Shown here: positions 34,201 to 44,915 of the stretch, piece after piece
Layout of the letters: the number at the start of each line of letters is the position of its first letter
Numbering within the stretch: the first letter of the stretch is position 1
Assembly (NCBI GenBank): GCA_947623455.1
Contig: OX392532.1
Coordinates: 48,239,058-48,303,057, forward strand
Source: Mimachlamys varia
Taxonomy: Eukaryota > Mollusca > Bivalvia > Pectinida > Pectinidae
Length of the DNA stretch: 64,000 bases
Reading direction: 5' to 3'
Program-made: the position numbers and the translations under genes
Notes under the pieces: model-generated
Told to the model about the DNA's origin: nothing
Seen by the model: only the letters and a program-made list of their open reading frames with translations
Database searches by the model: none

Positions 34201-37200
34201 CATGAATTCCCCATACAGTGCCGTGGTGAAGGTGAAAGCTAGAGCCACTTGTAGAGTGTACAGTAGGAAAGCTGAAAGAGACAAGCAAAATACATAACAG
34301 TTGATTGATTTTATCTTAGATAATCTAGCAAACATCAATATCACAGATTGATTTTATCTTAGATAATTTATCTAAGATAATCTAGCAAACATCAATATCA
34401 CAGATATTTAATAAAATCAGAATTTTTCAACTACAGATTTCTTAAAACCAGATTTTCTTCACTAAAAGAAATATTATACTTATGTTTTACAACACAAATT
34501 TTCTGAACTGAATAACAAGTTATGGAGAAGACTTCAGGAGGATTCATGAAAAACATTTTTCCAATTCAAAAGGTTTTGGAAACTTGTGAAAGTGTTCGGA
34601 TATGGCTGCCGACATTTTAGTTATCTTTGACAGGTAACTACTTACAGCCATCTAAATACATGATAGCTATTAAACAAAGTTGTGGATTATCTGCCCCTAC
34701 TTACAGGTAAGTATTCCAGGTGTCAGTCCGGTCGGGGTGCCATGTTCGTTATCGTATACCAGCTTCCCTCCATACCACAACACAACTGATATAGCTCCGT
34801 ATGCCACAGTCCCGATTACACCCGTAAAACCACCTACAACGAAAGGAGTCAGTACTTTGTTAAATCAGCCTTTTGTTAAATCAGCCTATTTATATGTAAT
34901 AGAGGTCATTATTTATTCAATGCCTTCGCCAGGAGTCAAACCCGGAACCACTGGTTACTACAATGTAGTTTTACACTCAACCGATCAAGCTAAAGAGAAG
35001 ATCTCTCTAGCCGAGCGGTATATTGCAGCTAGTATTTGCCATTGAAAACACACTGAAGATTTCATGGAAATAATTTACTGATTAATCAAACCTGTATTTG
35101 TACATGATTTCATCTTCATCATCAGAAACAATTCATAAATAAAACCTCATTAAAATATCTGTTTGGGAATTAATTTCCAGTTCTGTCACAAATGCTACTA
35201 TTTCAACTTTTCGGGCAATGTGCAGCTTCATTTCAAGATCTTTCATGATATTGGACCTGTTCAAAGGACTTTTTTCAAATGCTCAGTAAAAGGCTATTAA
35301 AGCTCTGGATGATTTTAAAATTTGAAAGATGCATCATATTTTATTTACATAAAAAATATGATGATCATTTGTTGATTTTTAGTCGCAGAACTACTATTTC
35401 CAGCAATCTAAAGCTTGTAGTTCTTTTCATAATACTCAGCTTGACTTAAAAGTGTTTTTTTTCGAATTCCAAGAAAAAAATATATTTAATTGTAGATCTT
35501 CCCTAATGATGATTTTCATATCTAAATGAAACATACAACATGTATATATTGACATTCAATGTACTTTGGTCACAGTTGGTTACCGGGTAATTTCTAGAAG
35601 CTGACCTGTGACTAACGCTAGTTTCTTTCCGACATTGTAACTCTCGTCGATCTCCACCCCGTACATGTGACCCGCCTTTCCCTCGGCCGAGAAGGTGCGT
35701 ACTGTTCGTAGACTGGACAAACTTTCCTCTGCCATGGTGCCCGCGTCTGCTAGCTTATCCTGGAACTTCTTTCTCAGTTTCTTTAACATCTTACCTGTCA
35801 AAAATAATAACATCTTACAAAACGTTATACCACCACCTTTCGTCCACAGCAATTGTGGAGGTATAAAGAGGGTGGCGAAAGTATCAAATTATGAAAATAA
35901 TAACCTTGAATTAAATTGCATAATAGATTGCATTTCCAACATTTCTTTAAAAACAGGCTTTGTATTATATCGTCATATAGATCTATATTTGCACAAATTT
36001 ATATCTGAAAATAGTTATTGATCTGCTTTTGCCGCATGGCATTCCAAATGGAACACTAAAGAGTTCCTCGATCTCCAAAAACAGAAAAATATGGCTTTAT
36101 CGTCGAGGGAAATATATAGCGATTCGGGACGTTTGTATCTTAAAGGGTGTGGCGGATGGCGGTATGCGAGGGTGGCGAACTTAACGAGGCAATTATATAC
36201 TAATAAGAGGAAATCCATTCTAGAGGTTTAGGTGGCGGTATGCGAGGGTGGCAGTAGATTCGGGTGGCGATAGGTCGAGGGTACACTGTATTTTAATTCT
36301 TGTAAAACTGGCCTTAAAAAAACTGTTCACCACTATGATGAAAGCAGGGTTGATATTTTGAATTGGATGAATACCAAAATCAAAGGATTATTTAATAGAA
36401 TTTTATTACATTTTTACCAGTGAAATATCAAAAATTGTTTATTCTATAAAAGTGATATTTTTCACTTGTTAATGAAATATGATATTTTTCACTCGTGAAA
36501 AATATCACTTTTTCTGATTTGACCAATCAAAACGCTGCTTACAAACGAAATATGGGAAAGTCAAAAGCGTCCTCAGTAGATTTTGCTATAAAAATGTAAT
36601 AAACAGAATATCTAACAGTATCTTTAGTAATACCAAACATATATTTCACCCGTGTGGCTAATATTTTGATATTTTTCAGTCGTGCTGTGTGCTCGTGAAA
36701 AATATCAAAATTAAAGCCCCACGAGTGAAATATTTTTAGTACCGGTACCGGTATTACCATTTTAAAGACACTGTTAGATATCCTCTATGTATACTCTGTA
36801 AGGAGGACAACAAGGCATGATGTCTCTTCATTCTTCTCAATATTATACAGCTGTGAGATGATGAGGATCTCAGCTGAAGTCAATAGCAAGTCATGATCAT
36901 GACCATGCAATACTGTAAATTAGTGGAATTGTTTGCAGCGTGGAAATATTTGCTTATTTTGCTGGCATTAAATCTCCACGAATATATCCACACACAAACA
37001 TATTCAAAACACTCAAATTTTACAATTTGAAGTCTGACTAAGAGAAAATTCCATGTGTGAAAATATCGGCTTTTAATTAAGCATTAAACATCATTCTGTT
37101 CCGTGTTATAGGACCATAACACAGAACAGAATGATGTTTCATGCTTATATTTACATTTTTCCATTGGTTTGGATAATAAATTTATATTTATATTCTACAT

Positions 37201-40200
37201 TTGTTCTGGAAATTTAAGGTAGATTTCTAATAAATGGAACAGCGAACAGCCAGTATCGGCCGGCTATTTCCAACGTTATGATTATGACGTCACAATCGTA
37301 ATGACGTCATAATGACCACTCCAGTGTTATGCTCTCATAACACGGAACTGGCCTTGCATGGTAGTGTTATATAGTGGCAATGCAGAGCAAATGTAAATAT
37401 GTTCAATTATCGGACATTTGTTCCTTGTTTTTAAGAAACTAAAACTACTACAGCTACACTGCGACTGACATACATATAGAATAACTTATTTGATTTCAAT
37501 CCTTATACCCACCATACTGGACAGCTCCCAATGACACGATCGGTACAACAGACAGCAGCACACCTGTTAACGAGGCGTTCAGGTAAAACATGAACCCTAA
37601 CGAGCCAATCAGCTGTAATACATTCCTCACCAGCATAGACATGTTTACCTGCAGAAGAAATACCAAAACAAGTCAGGGCTTTTTCTGGGGTCTCTCAGGG
37701 GCCGAAATTCGGCCCCATTCCCAATGAGATTTAGGCTTCATTTTTCCCAATTAAAGGACTTTTTTCCAATATAATGTAAGATCTACTTTAAAAAAAAGAC
37801 AAAGAAGCTATTTGACAAAGAAGCTATTTGAAAAGAAATACTGTCATTTTATTACTTTTATTTGATTAATTTACATTGTATTATTTGTCGATTTGTCGTT
37901 AATTTTTCCCAATTTCACTCAGGGGCCTTTTCCCAATTTACCCAGAAAAAGCCCTGCAAGTATGTTCAAAATTGTTTACAGTAAACATAATTTTAAACTG
38001 GCCCATTCTGTCATGTCATGCGGCAATGTCATAAATATCAAACGACGAAATATAATTCAGTCATAATATATAGTCATAGCGTCAGAGTAAATATATAATT
38101 ATATATATATCTTCAATAACTGTATAAAAGGCATACCCTTTAACCCTGCCTCATTATGAGGGAGACTCCCTCATTTTGACCAAAATTTGCCAATCTCCCT
38201 CGAAATCTCCCTCATCCTCACACAAACTCAAAATCTACATCCTGTGGTCAAATGATCACCTAGTTACTGCAGGGTATTTGTATTGACCAAAACAGATGTG
38301 TCTGGATCAAATGAATTCTTTTTGAAGTTATTTTCAAATTGATACATAAAATTGGAAAGACAAATGGAGCAATGCAGTTTCAGTCGCATTTCGCATGCTT
38401 TCTCCCTCATTGGAAATATGGAATGAGGGAGATCTTCCTCATTGGATGTTTCAAAGGTTTACACCTATGTAAAAGCTTATATTGACCGTGAGATCATAAT
38501 ACATGTAATATTGTCACCAAAAGTCTGGACAGGTGTCATAACTAGAGAGTTGAGCTAGATATGATTAATATTCAGACAAACTGGGTATTTGTTAAATTCT
38601 GTCGTCATTTTAATTAATTAAGATAAACACAGACCAAAAGGAATACTTACTGTGACAGCATTCTGTAACACCTGTGTGTCAGACGACAGCCGATTACATA
38701 GTTCGCCAGTCCTACAAACAAATCATACATAGATGACAGCAGATAATTTGACAACAGATGTTATAATGATTTTATAACAGAGTAATGGTGTCTAAATACC
38801 TTGATAACAGAATTAATGGTGTCTAAATACCTTGACAACAGAATTAATGGTGTCTAAATACCTTGACAACATAATAAATGGTGTCTAAATACCTTGACAG
38901 CAGAATTAATGGTGTCGAAATACCTTGACAACAGAATTAATGGTGTCTAAATACCTTGACAATAGAATTAATGGTGTCTAAATATCTTGACAACAGATTA
39001 ATGGTGTCTTAATATCTTGACAACAGAATTAATGGTGTCTAAATACCTTGACAACAGAATTGATGGTGTCTAAATACCTTGACAACAGAATTAATGGTGT
39101 CTAAATACCTTGACAACAGAATTGATGGTGTCTAAATACCTTGACAACAGAAATAATGGTGTCTAAATACCTTGACAACAGAATTAAAGGTGTCTAAATA
39201 CATTGACAACAGAATTAATGATGTCTAAATACCTTGACAACAGAATTGATGGTGTCTAAATATCTTGACGGCAAAAACAATGGTGTCTAGCTAGATAACT
39301 TGACAAAAGAATTAATATTAATAGATTGGATACATTTCTTGATGGTGATAATTGTGAAAATAGGTCTGCCATTTGCCTGAGTGTTTTCTAGCTGATATAT
39401 ATATATATATATATACAGGGTACATACCGGTTTGTGTCAAAGAATGCCACTTCTTGTTGAATGATGGAGTTGAAGAGCCGCTTACGTAACCGGGCAACCA
39501 GCCTCATTCCAGCCAATGTGAACAACCAGGCTCGAATCATACCAAACACGTTTCCCACCAGGTAAATTCCAAGCATAATAAGGACAGTTCTCGTTAACTC
39601 ACCTGTACAAATTAAAGTGATACATTCTTTTATTATTTCATCATAAACTATTCCAACCTTTGAATTGGAAAGTTTCAAATCTGTCTTCAAAATTAAGGAT
39701 TAATTCTGTTTGTTAGCATGGTTAAGAGACATACATTAATTTCTCCTTATTTCTTTTCACATTTAACTTCATAAAACTGCAGCCGTACCTCGTTATCTCA
39801 AACTTGTTAAATTTGAAAAACTTGTTAAATTCGAAGCATTTTGTCAGTTCTGGCCAAACTTCAAACAAATGCTACAAATGCTAGCTCAAGCTAGATTAAC
39901 TTGAAGTTTTCTCAGTCACTGTCCTGTTGTCTTTGCGATGACAAGGTTCAACTGTATACACTGTACACATGCATGTGTATCAAATTTATTCAAATATAAT
40001 GTTTTTGTTCAAATGACAAAATTATGCCATTTCACAGTAATTGCAAAGAGATGAAAGCCGAAGTACATGTATCTAGGTCAATCATGATTGCAGTCCAACC
40101 TGTCTAAATCGGAAGTCACTGGAACCAAAAGTTTTGGCCAGTTTATACAGGTGTCTGGCTTGTAGAGGTATAATTTGGTATGATATAACAGGGTTAGCAC

Positions 40201-43200
40201 TGGGTATTTTATAAAGGGGGTCCTTTCTTAAATAGATGGGGTCCTTCTGTATATTCAAAATGGGAATCCTGAAAATTAGTACTGTAGGGTCCTTTTCAGT
40301 TTCTATGCTTGAAAAAGATATAGGGACGGCTTCAACACAAACCCTGATATATATGAGTTCAAAGGAAATGTGGGGATTAAACCGCAAAGGCTGGAATAGA
40401 CAGGGATTCAGATTACACTGGGGCCAGTTTAGACTTATATATATAGCTAGTTATATGGTAACGGCAATTTATATCAGAATATTTTCAAAAGTCATCCAAC
40501 TCAGCAGTAATTTATTTAAACTATCAATCTGTGCCTTTAAATATTAAACCTATACTGTCTACATCCTCAATACTGATTACTCCAGGGCTATACACTTGTT
40601 TATCATTTCTAAATCTGCATCCATAGAATTTGTCATAGCAAATTGAAAGGTATATCATATGCGACTGATATTTGATTGGTCTAGGGTTAAAAGAACCTTG
40701 GCAATCATTAAGCTGATACTTGTCCTTTAAAGATTGCAGTGGATGATACTGGATTTCAAAGCCGATCAATATTACCTTCATCCTACTGCAAGATTCCTTT
40801 GGAGTACATAAAATAATACTTTCTTCTCCAAAATTAAAGGTGGTAAGCACTGAGTATTTGTTGAAACATATATATTCCAGGGGCAGGGTTGCTTTAATTG
40901 AAGCCATCCCTATATCTTTTTTAAGCATAAGAAAGGAATTTTCAGGATTCTTCTTTAAACTATATGCAGAAAGACCCAATTAATTTAGAAAATGATCCAA
41001 TTTATAAAATACTCAGCGCTAACCCTGAGGGTGTAGAGTATATTTAATTAGAGAACATAACTAACCCTTGGAGTATCAAAGATGATTTGTCTATTCAAAG
41101 ATCTAGAAGTATTTTCATATATGCAATGTTAAGAAGAGATTAAAAGACTTAATGTTTTTCCAAAACTAGAATTTTATAAAGTAAATTCTTCAAACTTTTG
41201 ACAAGTTTTATGGGATACATACTGATACTGTGTTGAGCAGCGTCCACCACCTTCCCGAAGAACAGTGGCGCCACCATCTGGGAGGCACTGGAGAAGATCA
41301 AGCCAATGGAGGCAAACCCTAGCAAGCCCAGCTCCTAGAAACAAACATTTTTAAGTCATTATGAGAAAACCATTCCATCTGACTGCAGAATTATGTTTAA
41401 AAATATGATCATATATATTATAACTCATTCACCCCTGAAGACACATTTGCACTCTTCCAATTTAAAGGTTGGAATAGTTCATTTTGAGTTTTAGGGGTGG
41501 ATGGGTTAAATAGCATCTTAAAAGGGGCAATGAAATGAAGTTTGTTCACATTTTTATAATATCACAGGGCTTTATCACCCCTCTTTTTAGGTACATTAAA
41601 CAGACCCATTCCCAATGAAAAATGGTGTGATTTTCCCCAAATTTCCTTTTAAAACTTCCCTATTTCACCACTTGAAAAAATTTTGGTGGTTTTAATTCTT
41701 GTGACATTAAGTTTAATAAGAAACGAGAAAGATGGGCTGTAAATGTCATACTGACAGTGCTTTAAATAGTAATTTAGAAAAGCAATAATGTATTCAGTTG
41801 TTATAATAGTGTTGTCAAAATTTCCCAAAAAGCTGTTATGTCGATCAATTTTTCCCAATTCAATTTGATCTCAGGGCCCGATTACCCAAACCCCCTGATA
41901 AAGCCCTGTATCATGAAATATTTTATAAAATTGTAGTTCGGTAATCCTTGTAAACTATTCATACCGATATTTTGACAAAACTTAATGTTTTCCATGGGTT
42001 GTTCAATTAATAATGAGGAAATTCTTAACTGTCCATTCCATGCAAATGAGATATGATATGTTTACAAACATCTCCGAGGAATTTGACCCCACGAAGCATG
42101 CATGTTTTCAGGTTAACAAATTTCACTTCAGAGGCCCCCTGTACGTGCGAGCTTTCAATAATATCTGCTTTTGGTTAGTTTGAAGTTTACCAACAAAATT
42201 TCTCGTGGGATCTAATAATAATCATATATACATTGTATCATAATTGTTGACAACCTATTTCGTTAAATACCTTGAAAGAAGTATGTGTGAAATCAAACTC
42301 GTGTCCTCGCGTTCAATTGTTTACAACACGCATACATGTGGTTGCGCCAGGGGCGCTTGGTTATTTCATGATACATTTTGATGTCATTATATTTGGCGCT
42401 GGTTTTCCCAATAATTGAACTGACCACATCGGACATCGACTTCACAGTATATAATTATCAAGTACGGATTCCTTTGTGTGTATATAGGTTTTTTAATTTT
42501 AGTGGATTTTAAAAACGTGGGGTTTACTAAATTGCCTCTTTAACATTGGTGAGTAAAGAACAAAAATTTTCAACAAAGGTACCTCTTAAATAAAGTCTTT
42601 CACATTTAGAATGCCTAATCAGTGATCAATCTACGTGCGAGTCCCGAGTCCAGTACTCATAAAATTATGAAAGGACTCAGAGATTCTGGAAATGCTTCAA
42701 TTTAACATTTTAGAACCCATCATTTTCGGCAATATGTACAAAAAGGACCCATGAAATAAATTCTAAATTGACCGCTGCCTAATTACTTACTGGTTTAGCT
42801 AGAGCGGCCAATCTAGCGAAGGTCACTTTCCTTTTTAAAGGTTCACCATCCTCTCCAATCTCCTCTCCGTCATCATTAAAGCGATGTAGAATCCTCACAC
42901 TTTTTAATCTTCTCATCATGGAGAAGCTTGAAAGTGCAAACACTACTTCCAGTAGACTGAAGACAAACGCACAGATGACTAAAGCATTGTATGTAGCATG
43001 CATCACCGTGTAATCGCCCGAGTTCTTCAGCTCGTATAAAACTAATGCCCCTTTCGTGGTGGAATAGGCTAGCATCCCCAGGGTGATCAGGACCAGACAA
43101 ACATGGAGGTGAGTCTTCCTCGACTTCAGATGTCTGTACGTTGTCCGGTCGATTTCTATCATTTGGTAAGAAGAGTTTTCTAAAGATGGAAGGACGAGTC

Positions 43201-43972
43201 CACTTAGGATCACCAGCTTAATGGCTGACAGAAGGGCAAGGTCAAACACTGATGTTGTCATGGTGAAATGTGTTACATTGTCTATAAGGTACTGTGAGTG
43301 TCCACCTACAATAACACAAGGTATGCAGTTGTCTCCCTTTAATATGTAATAATACAAAATACAGTTAAATATGATGTCAATTCAGCATTTAAAACTAAGT
43401 AATCCAGCAGTAAATAGAAACCCTGATAATTTATTTTTTTTAATAAAAAAAGACCTTGTAATGTGTCTTGATCACTAAAAGTACAAATGAATTTTTTTTT
43501 TCTCTTTATTTTTTTAACACCAAAATTTTATACAATTCAATGCAACATCTGTTATTTTGTTTACGTATATAATTGATAACAGTTTTTTGTATTTACAAAT
43601 TTCACATGCATATATATATATACTTATTAGCAATATATTTTGGTATAATTTCATTCAGAGAAAATCTGTTATTTTATTTACGTACATAACTGATATAAAT
43701 TTTTTTATTTACAAATTTCATATGCATGTACATATTAGCAATATAATTTGGTTTCATTCAGAGAAAATCACAAGAAAATATTTAAAAAAATTCCTACCTG
43801 TTAACCACAAGATGACTGAAACAACCGCATCAACAAAAAGGAAGAAACTGAAAATGTTGACGTATCTAAATGTCGGTAGTGTATAGCTATGTGTTCCTAG
43901 CTCAAGCATGGGGACGTCAGTATCGCCAATCTCCATGTCACCGGAGTTTACAGCCCCGTTCAATTTAGCCAT
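25483..43972 (-). CDS. ABC transporter, subfamily B half transporter, complete
   Basis: Sixteen coding exons: 43972-43798, 43305-42791, 41334-41229, 39602-39428, 38711-38651, 37648-37513, 35794-35606, 34833-34705, 34271-34198, 33370-33277, 31270-31209, 30153-30027, 29621-29488, 27767-27597, 26746-26624 and 25701-25483. All borders are GT-AG and all phases agree; total 2490 bp, 829 aa. The ATG sits in a good context (AACCATGG). Order: four N-terminal membrane helices, one ABC transmembrane domain, one nucleotide-binding domain with every catalytic motif. Such half transporters work as dimers to export substrates across a membrane, using ATP. The core resembles ABCB10 and ABCB9; the extra N-terminal helices recall the TMD0 of ABCB9/TAP. 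No mitochondrial targeting peptide is visible. Substrate unknown. Confidence 0.93.
25960..26180. repeat. Degenerate TGACCT-rich repeat in intron 15
   Basis: Short irregular repeats on TGACCTCTAACC, CTCATTAACTCATTAACTCA and CTGACCTTTACC. Low-complexity intron sequence. Confidence 0.6.
26222..26660 (-). repeat. 36-bp minisatellite carrying exon 15's end and splice donor, about ten donors
   Basis: Each minus-strand unit has AGGAACACTTCTAAG|GTAAATA or a close variant: the codons for RNTSK and the donor GT, then TACTACCTACAG. Eight simple units are bordered on both sides by longer copies that also include the H-loop codons ([17 protein letters not shown] on one side, [11 protein letters not shown] on the other). 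Period 36 keeps the frame open for about 100 codons past the normal exon end at 26624. Confidence 0.88.
26780..27590. other. Intron 14, nothing identified
   Basis: AT-rich intron between exons 14 and 15 with no repeat or coding signal seen. Confidence 0.5.
27787..28042. repeat. 21-bp minisatellite next to the acceptor of exon 14
   Basis: About twelve units of GTTAGTGGTGTGTCATGTGGT, one region shortened to GTATCATGTGGT. It starts about 20 bp upstream (in gene direction) of the acceptor at 27768-27769. Confidence 0.92.
28612..28680 (+). mobile_element. Dispersed bivalve repeat fragment (ACAAGAGGCCCAGAGGGCC type)
   Basis: ACAAGAGGCCCAGAGGGCCT followed by GTATCGCTGACTTGG is a sequence I know to be scattered through bivalve genomes. 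Only the end of the element is present. Class uncertain. Confidence 0.5.
28745..29050. mobile_element. GAGGGAG-ended miniature element, copy A
   Basis: About 300 bp with inverted ends containing GAGGGAGAACTCCCTCATT and GGGAGTCTCTCTCGTAATGAGGG. The body (ATTCATTGGATCCAGACACA, CACAGGATGTAGATTTTGGG) recurs in reverse orientation at 38145-38460. Non-coding; it lies in intron 13 of the ABC gene. Confidence 0.7.
29054..29425. mobile_element. TTAA-flanked MITE, copy 2 (right end lost)
   Basis: Starts TTAA-ATGCCCAATATACGTAAC and follows copies 1 and 3 closely through CCAGTTGATACCCATGCAAA and GGTGGGGCCCACTTCAACA, then loses similarity at GCCGAAAGTTAACAG before the terminal inverted repeat. It abuts copy A of the GAGGGAG element. 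Confidence 0.75.
30175..30670. other. Possible miniature element in intron 11
   Basis: Several TTAATATCA(C/T) and TCTTTATATCA motifs occur, with the ends GTGGACTCCACTAAATATCA and TGATATAAAGAGGAGTACG roughly inverted. It looks like a decayed Tc1/mariner-type MITE, but I see no clear target duplication. 30670-31200 shows nothing certain. Confidence 0.4.
31273..31560. repeat. About 45-bp tandem repeat next to the acceptor of exon 11
   Basis: Around seven imperfect units of GAAATCACATTAAGTACAAATATA plus TTCTCAAATTTTAAAGT. The array starts within about 10 bp of the acceptor at 31271-31272. Confidence 0.75.
31842..31926. repeat. Hairpin / inverted repeat
   Basis: CACCCCTGTATGATGTAGAC faces GTCTACATCATACAGGGTG, and TCTCAACCC faces GGGTTGAGA within. 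Probably a very small foldback element in intron 10. Confidence 0.75.
32212..33262. repeat. C-rich 20-35-bp minisatellite next to the donor of exon 10
   Basis: About 35 units of CACTCCTCAGTCCCTACCCCC with variable C runs. The array begins about 10 bp past the donor at 33275-33276. On the transcribed strand it reads as dense runs of G (GGGGGTAGGGACTGAGGAGT), with G-quadruplex potential. Long proline/serine frames on the plus strand are artefacts. Confidence 0.93.
33277..41334 (-). CDS. ABC transporter exons 3-10: core transmembrane domain
   Basis: Exons 41334-41229, 39602-39428, 38711-38651, 37648-37513, 35794-35606, 34833-34705, 34271-34198 and 33370-33277. They encode the six-helix ABC type-1 membrane domain. 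Landmarks: [31 protein letters not shown], then [13 protein letters not shown] across the 39428/38711 junction (CG|G codon), [24 protein letters not shown], and [11 protein letters not shown] leading into the ATPase domain. These are the coupling-helix and linker motifs usual in ABCB half transporters. Introns contain MITEs, a SINE and tandem repeats, listed separately. Confidence 0.92.
33440..34190. other. Intron 9, nothing identified
   Basis: Ordinary AT-rich intron. A short inverted TTATCTTAGATAA pair occurs beside exon 9 at 34310-34385. Confidence 0.4.
34905..35045 (-). mobile_element. tRNA-derived SINE fragment
   Basis: On the minus strand TAGCTTGATCGGTTGAGTG resembles an A box and GGGTTTGACTCCTGGCG a B box about 45 bp further on, the right spacing for a tRNA-derived head. 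No intact tRNA fold. It lies in intron 7. Confidence 0.55.
35050..35580. other. Intron 7 remainder, nothing identified
   Basis: AT-rich, no repeat structure or coding signal. Confidence 0.4.
36390..36765. mobile_element. Possible foldback element in intron 6
   Basis: Repeated inverted motifs GATATTTTTCACT and AGTGAAAAATATCA occur near both ends and in the middle (36440-36510, 36660-36735). Adjacent 35850-36290 has several GGTGGCGGTATGCGAGGGTGG boxes. Confidence 0.45.
37086..37145. repeat. Short hairpin
   Basis: AAACATCATTCTGTTCCGTG faces CAGAACAGAATGATGTTT around a short GGACC centre. Intron 6. Confidence 0.65.
38145..38460. mobile_element. GAGGGAG-ended miniature element, copy B (reverse)
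   Basis: Inverted copy of 28745-29050. It has ends CCTCATTATGAGGGAGACTC and GAATGAGGGAGATCTTCC, and the same body (CTACATCCTGTGGTCA, TGTGTCTGGATCAAATGAAT). It lies in intron 5 of the ABC gene. Confidence 0.7.
38780..39300. repeat. 31-bp minisatellite, about 17 copies
   Basis: The unit is GAATTAATGGTGTCTAAATA plus CCTTGACAACA. It sits in intron 4 between exons 4 (39428) and 5 (38711), starting about 70 bp from the acceptor of exon 5. Confidence 0.92.
40185..41038. mobile_element. Foldback element, about 850 bp, in intron 3
   Basis: The left arm (AGGGTTAGCACTGGGTATTT, GGGGTCCTTTCTTAAATAGA, GATATAGGGACGGCTTCA) is repeated inverted at the right (AAATACTCAGCGCTAACCCT, ATCCCTATATCTTTTTTAAG). The arms are about 170 bp with 10-20 percent mismatch. 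Confidence 0.75.
41340..42780. other. Intron 2, nothing firm
   Basis: AT-rich intron between exons 2 and 3. Motif TTTTCCCAATTTC... with GGGCCC at 41570-41900 resembles 37680-37960 (CAGGGGCCTTTTCCCAATTT), suggesting another dispersed repeat shared by two introns. Confidence 0.4.
42791..43972 (-). CDS. ABC transporter exons 1-2: N-terminal four-helix membrane domain
   Basis: Exon 1 (43972-43798, ends phase 1) and exon 2 (43305-42791) encode about 230 residues before the conserved core. Four hydrophobic stretches are visible: [56 protein letters not shown] and [18 protein letters not shown]. An acidic loop ([12 protein letters not shown]) follows. In ABCB9 and the TAP proteins a similar extra domain directs the protein to lysosome or ER and docks partners; that this one does so is inference. 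Intron 1 (43306-43797) holds only AT-rich sequence. Confidence 0.85.
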
Positions 43973-44041
43973 GGTTGACTATAGGATCCTTCAGGTACAA
44001 ATATTCTGTTGGCCGTGTCAAAATTTCAAACCATAAAATTT
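43973..44041 (-). other. 5' UTR piece and probable UTR splice acceptor of the ABC gene
   Basis: On the minus strand TTCTTTTGTTTTCAG lies just before 44041, a strong acceptor, 69 bp upstream of the ATG. An upstream non-coding exon is therefore likely; I cannot locate it. Confidence 0.5.
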
Positions 44042-44526
44042 CTGAAAACAAAAGAAGACAGGAATTTATAATTAGTTCATTATATGTACTGTATTCATCA
44101 AAATTAGTGCCCCGAATGGCGATAGGGAGATGGAATTGTTATAGTCATGATACATCATACTTATTGACTGCAGGTATATAAGACATTTTTCTCCCAGAAC
44201 ATATGTTTTGTTATCCTTGTAAGTGTCCCCTCGATGTTAAACCAATATATTTTAGGATGCCCTGGGTGCCTATACCTGACAACACCAGGATTGAAAGTTG
44301 TTTTTTAAATTTCTTAGTGCTATGAAAGTTCATCAGGTGCATCCATATTGAATATGAAGCCCTAGTGGCCTGCAGGGCTTCATGCAATGTTTATATGGAT
44401 GCATGTTGCTGCTTAAAGGTCATTATAAGCAAGATGACTGTTAAAATTTAACTTTCAATTAATCCTCATGTGAATCGAAGCACATATATATATATACTGC
44501 AAGTTTCATCAGGATATACCTTTTAA

Positions 44527-44911
44527 AGGCCCAATATACGTAACTTCAGGAACTTTTTCATGATTCTGAAAAATTCTGGAAAAAAATCCAGTTGATAACC
44601 ATGCAAAAATAAGCCTAAAACGAAGTTAACCTGAGCGGTAACTAACAAGAAACTCTGGACAAAAAAATCCAAAGTATTGAAAATAATTCAGGTGGGGCCC
44701 ACTTCAATAACAAACAGAAGGTAGAAGATGGTTCAAAATGGACGCGTGTTTACAAATAGCGTGTTTCAACTGCTGCTGCACTGGTAACCGCGAAACAATT
44801 CATCTTGAATATTGCTGATATCAGTTAATCTTAACTAAATCTATAAATATAATAAGTTATTAGGCTTGATTTTCGCCTCAAGTTTTGCCGAAAGTTACAT
44901 ATATTGGGCCT
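44527..44911. mobile_element. TTAA-flanked MITE, copy 3 (complete)
   Basis: Begins AGGCCCAATATACGTAACTT and ends AAGTTACATATATTGGGCCT, near-perfect terminal inverted repeats, with TTAA on both sides (44523-44526 and 44912-44915). 385 bp, non-coding. It lies upstream of the ABC gene. Confidence 0.88.
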
Positions 44912-44915
44912 TTAA

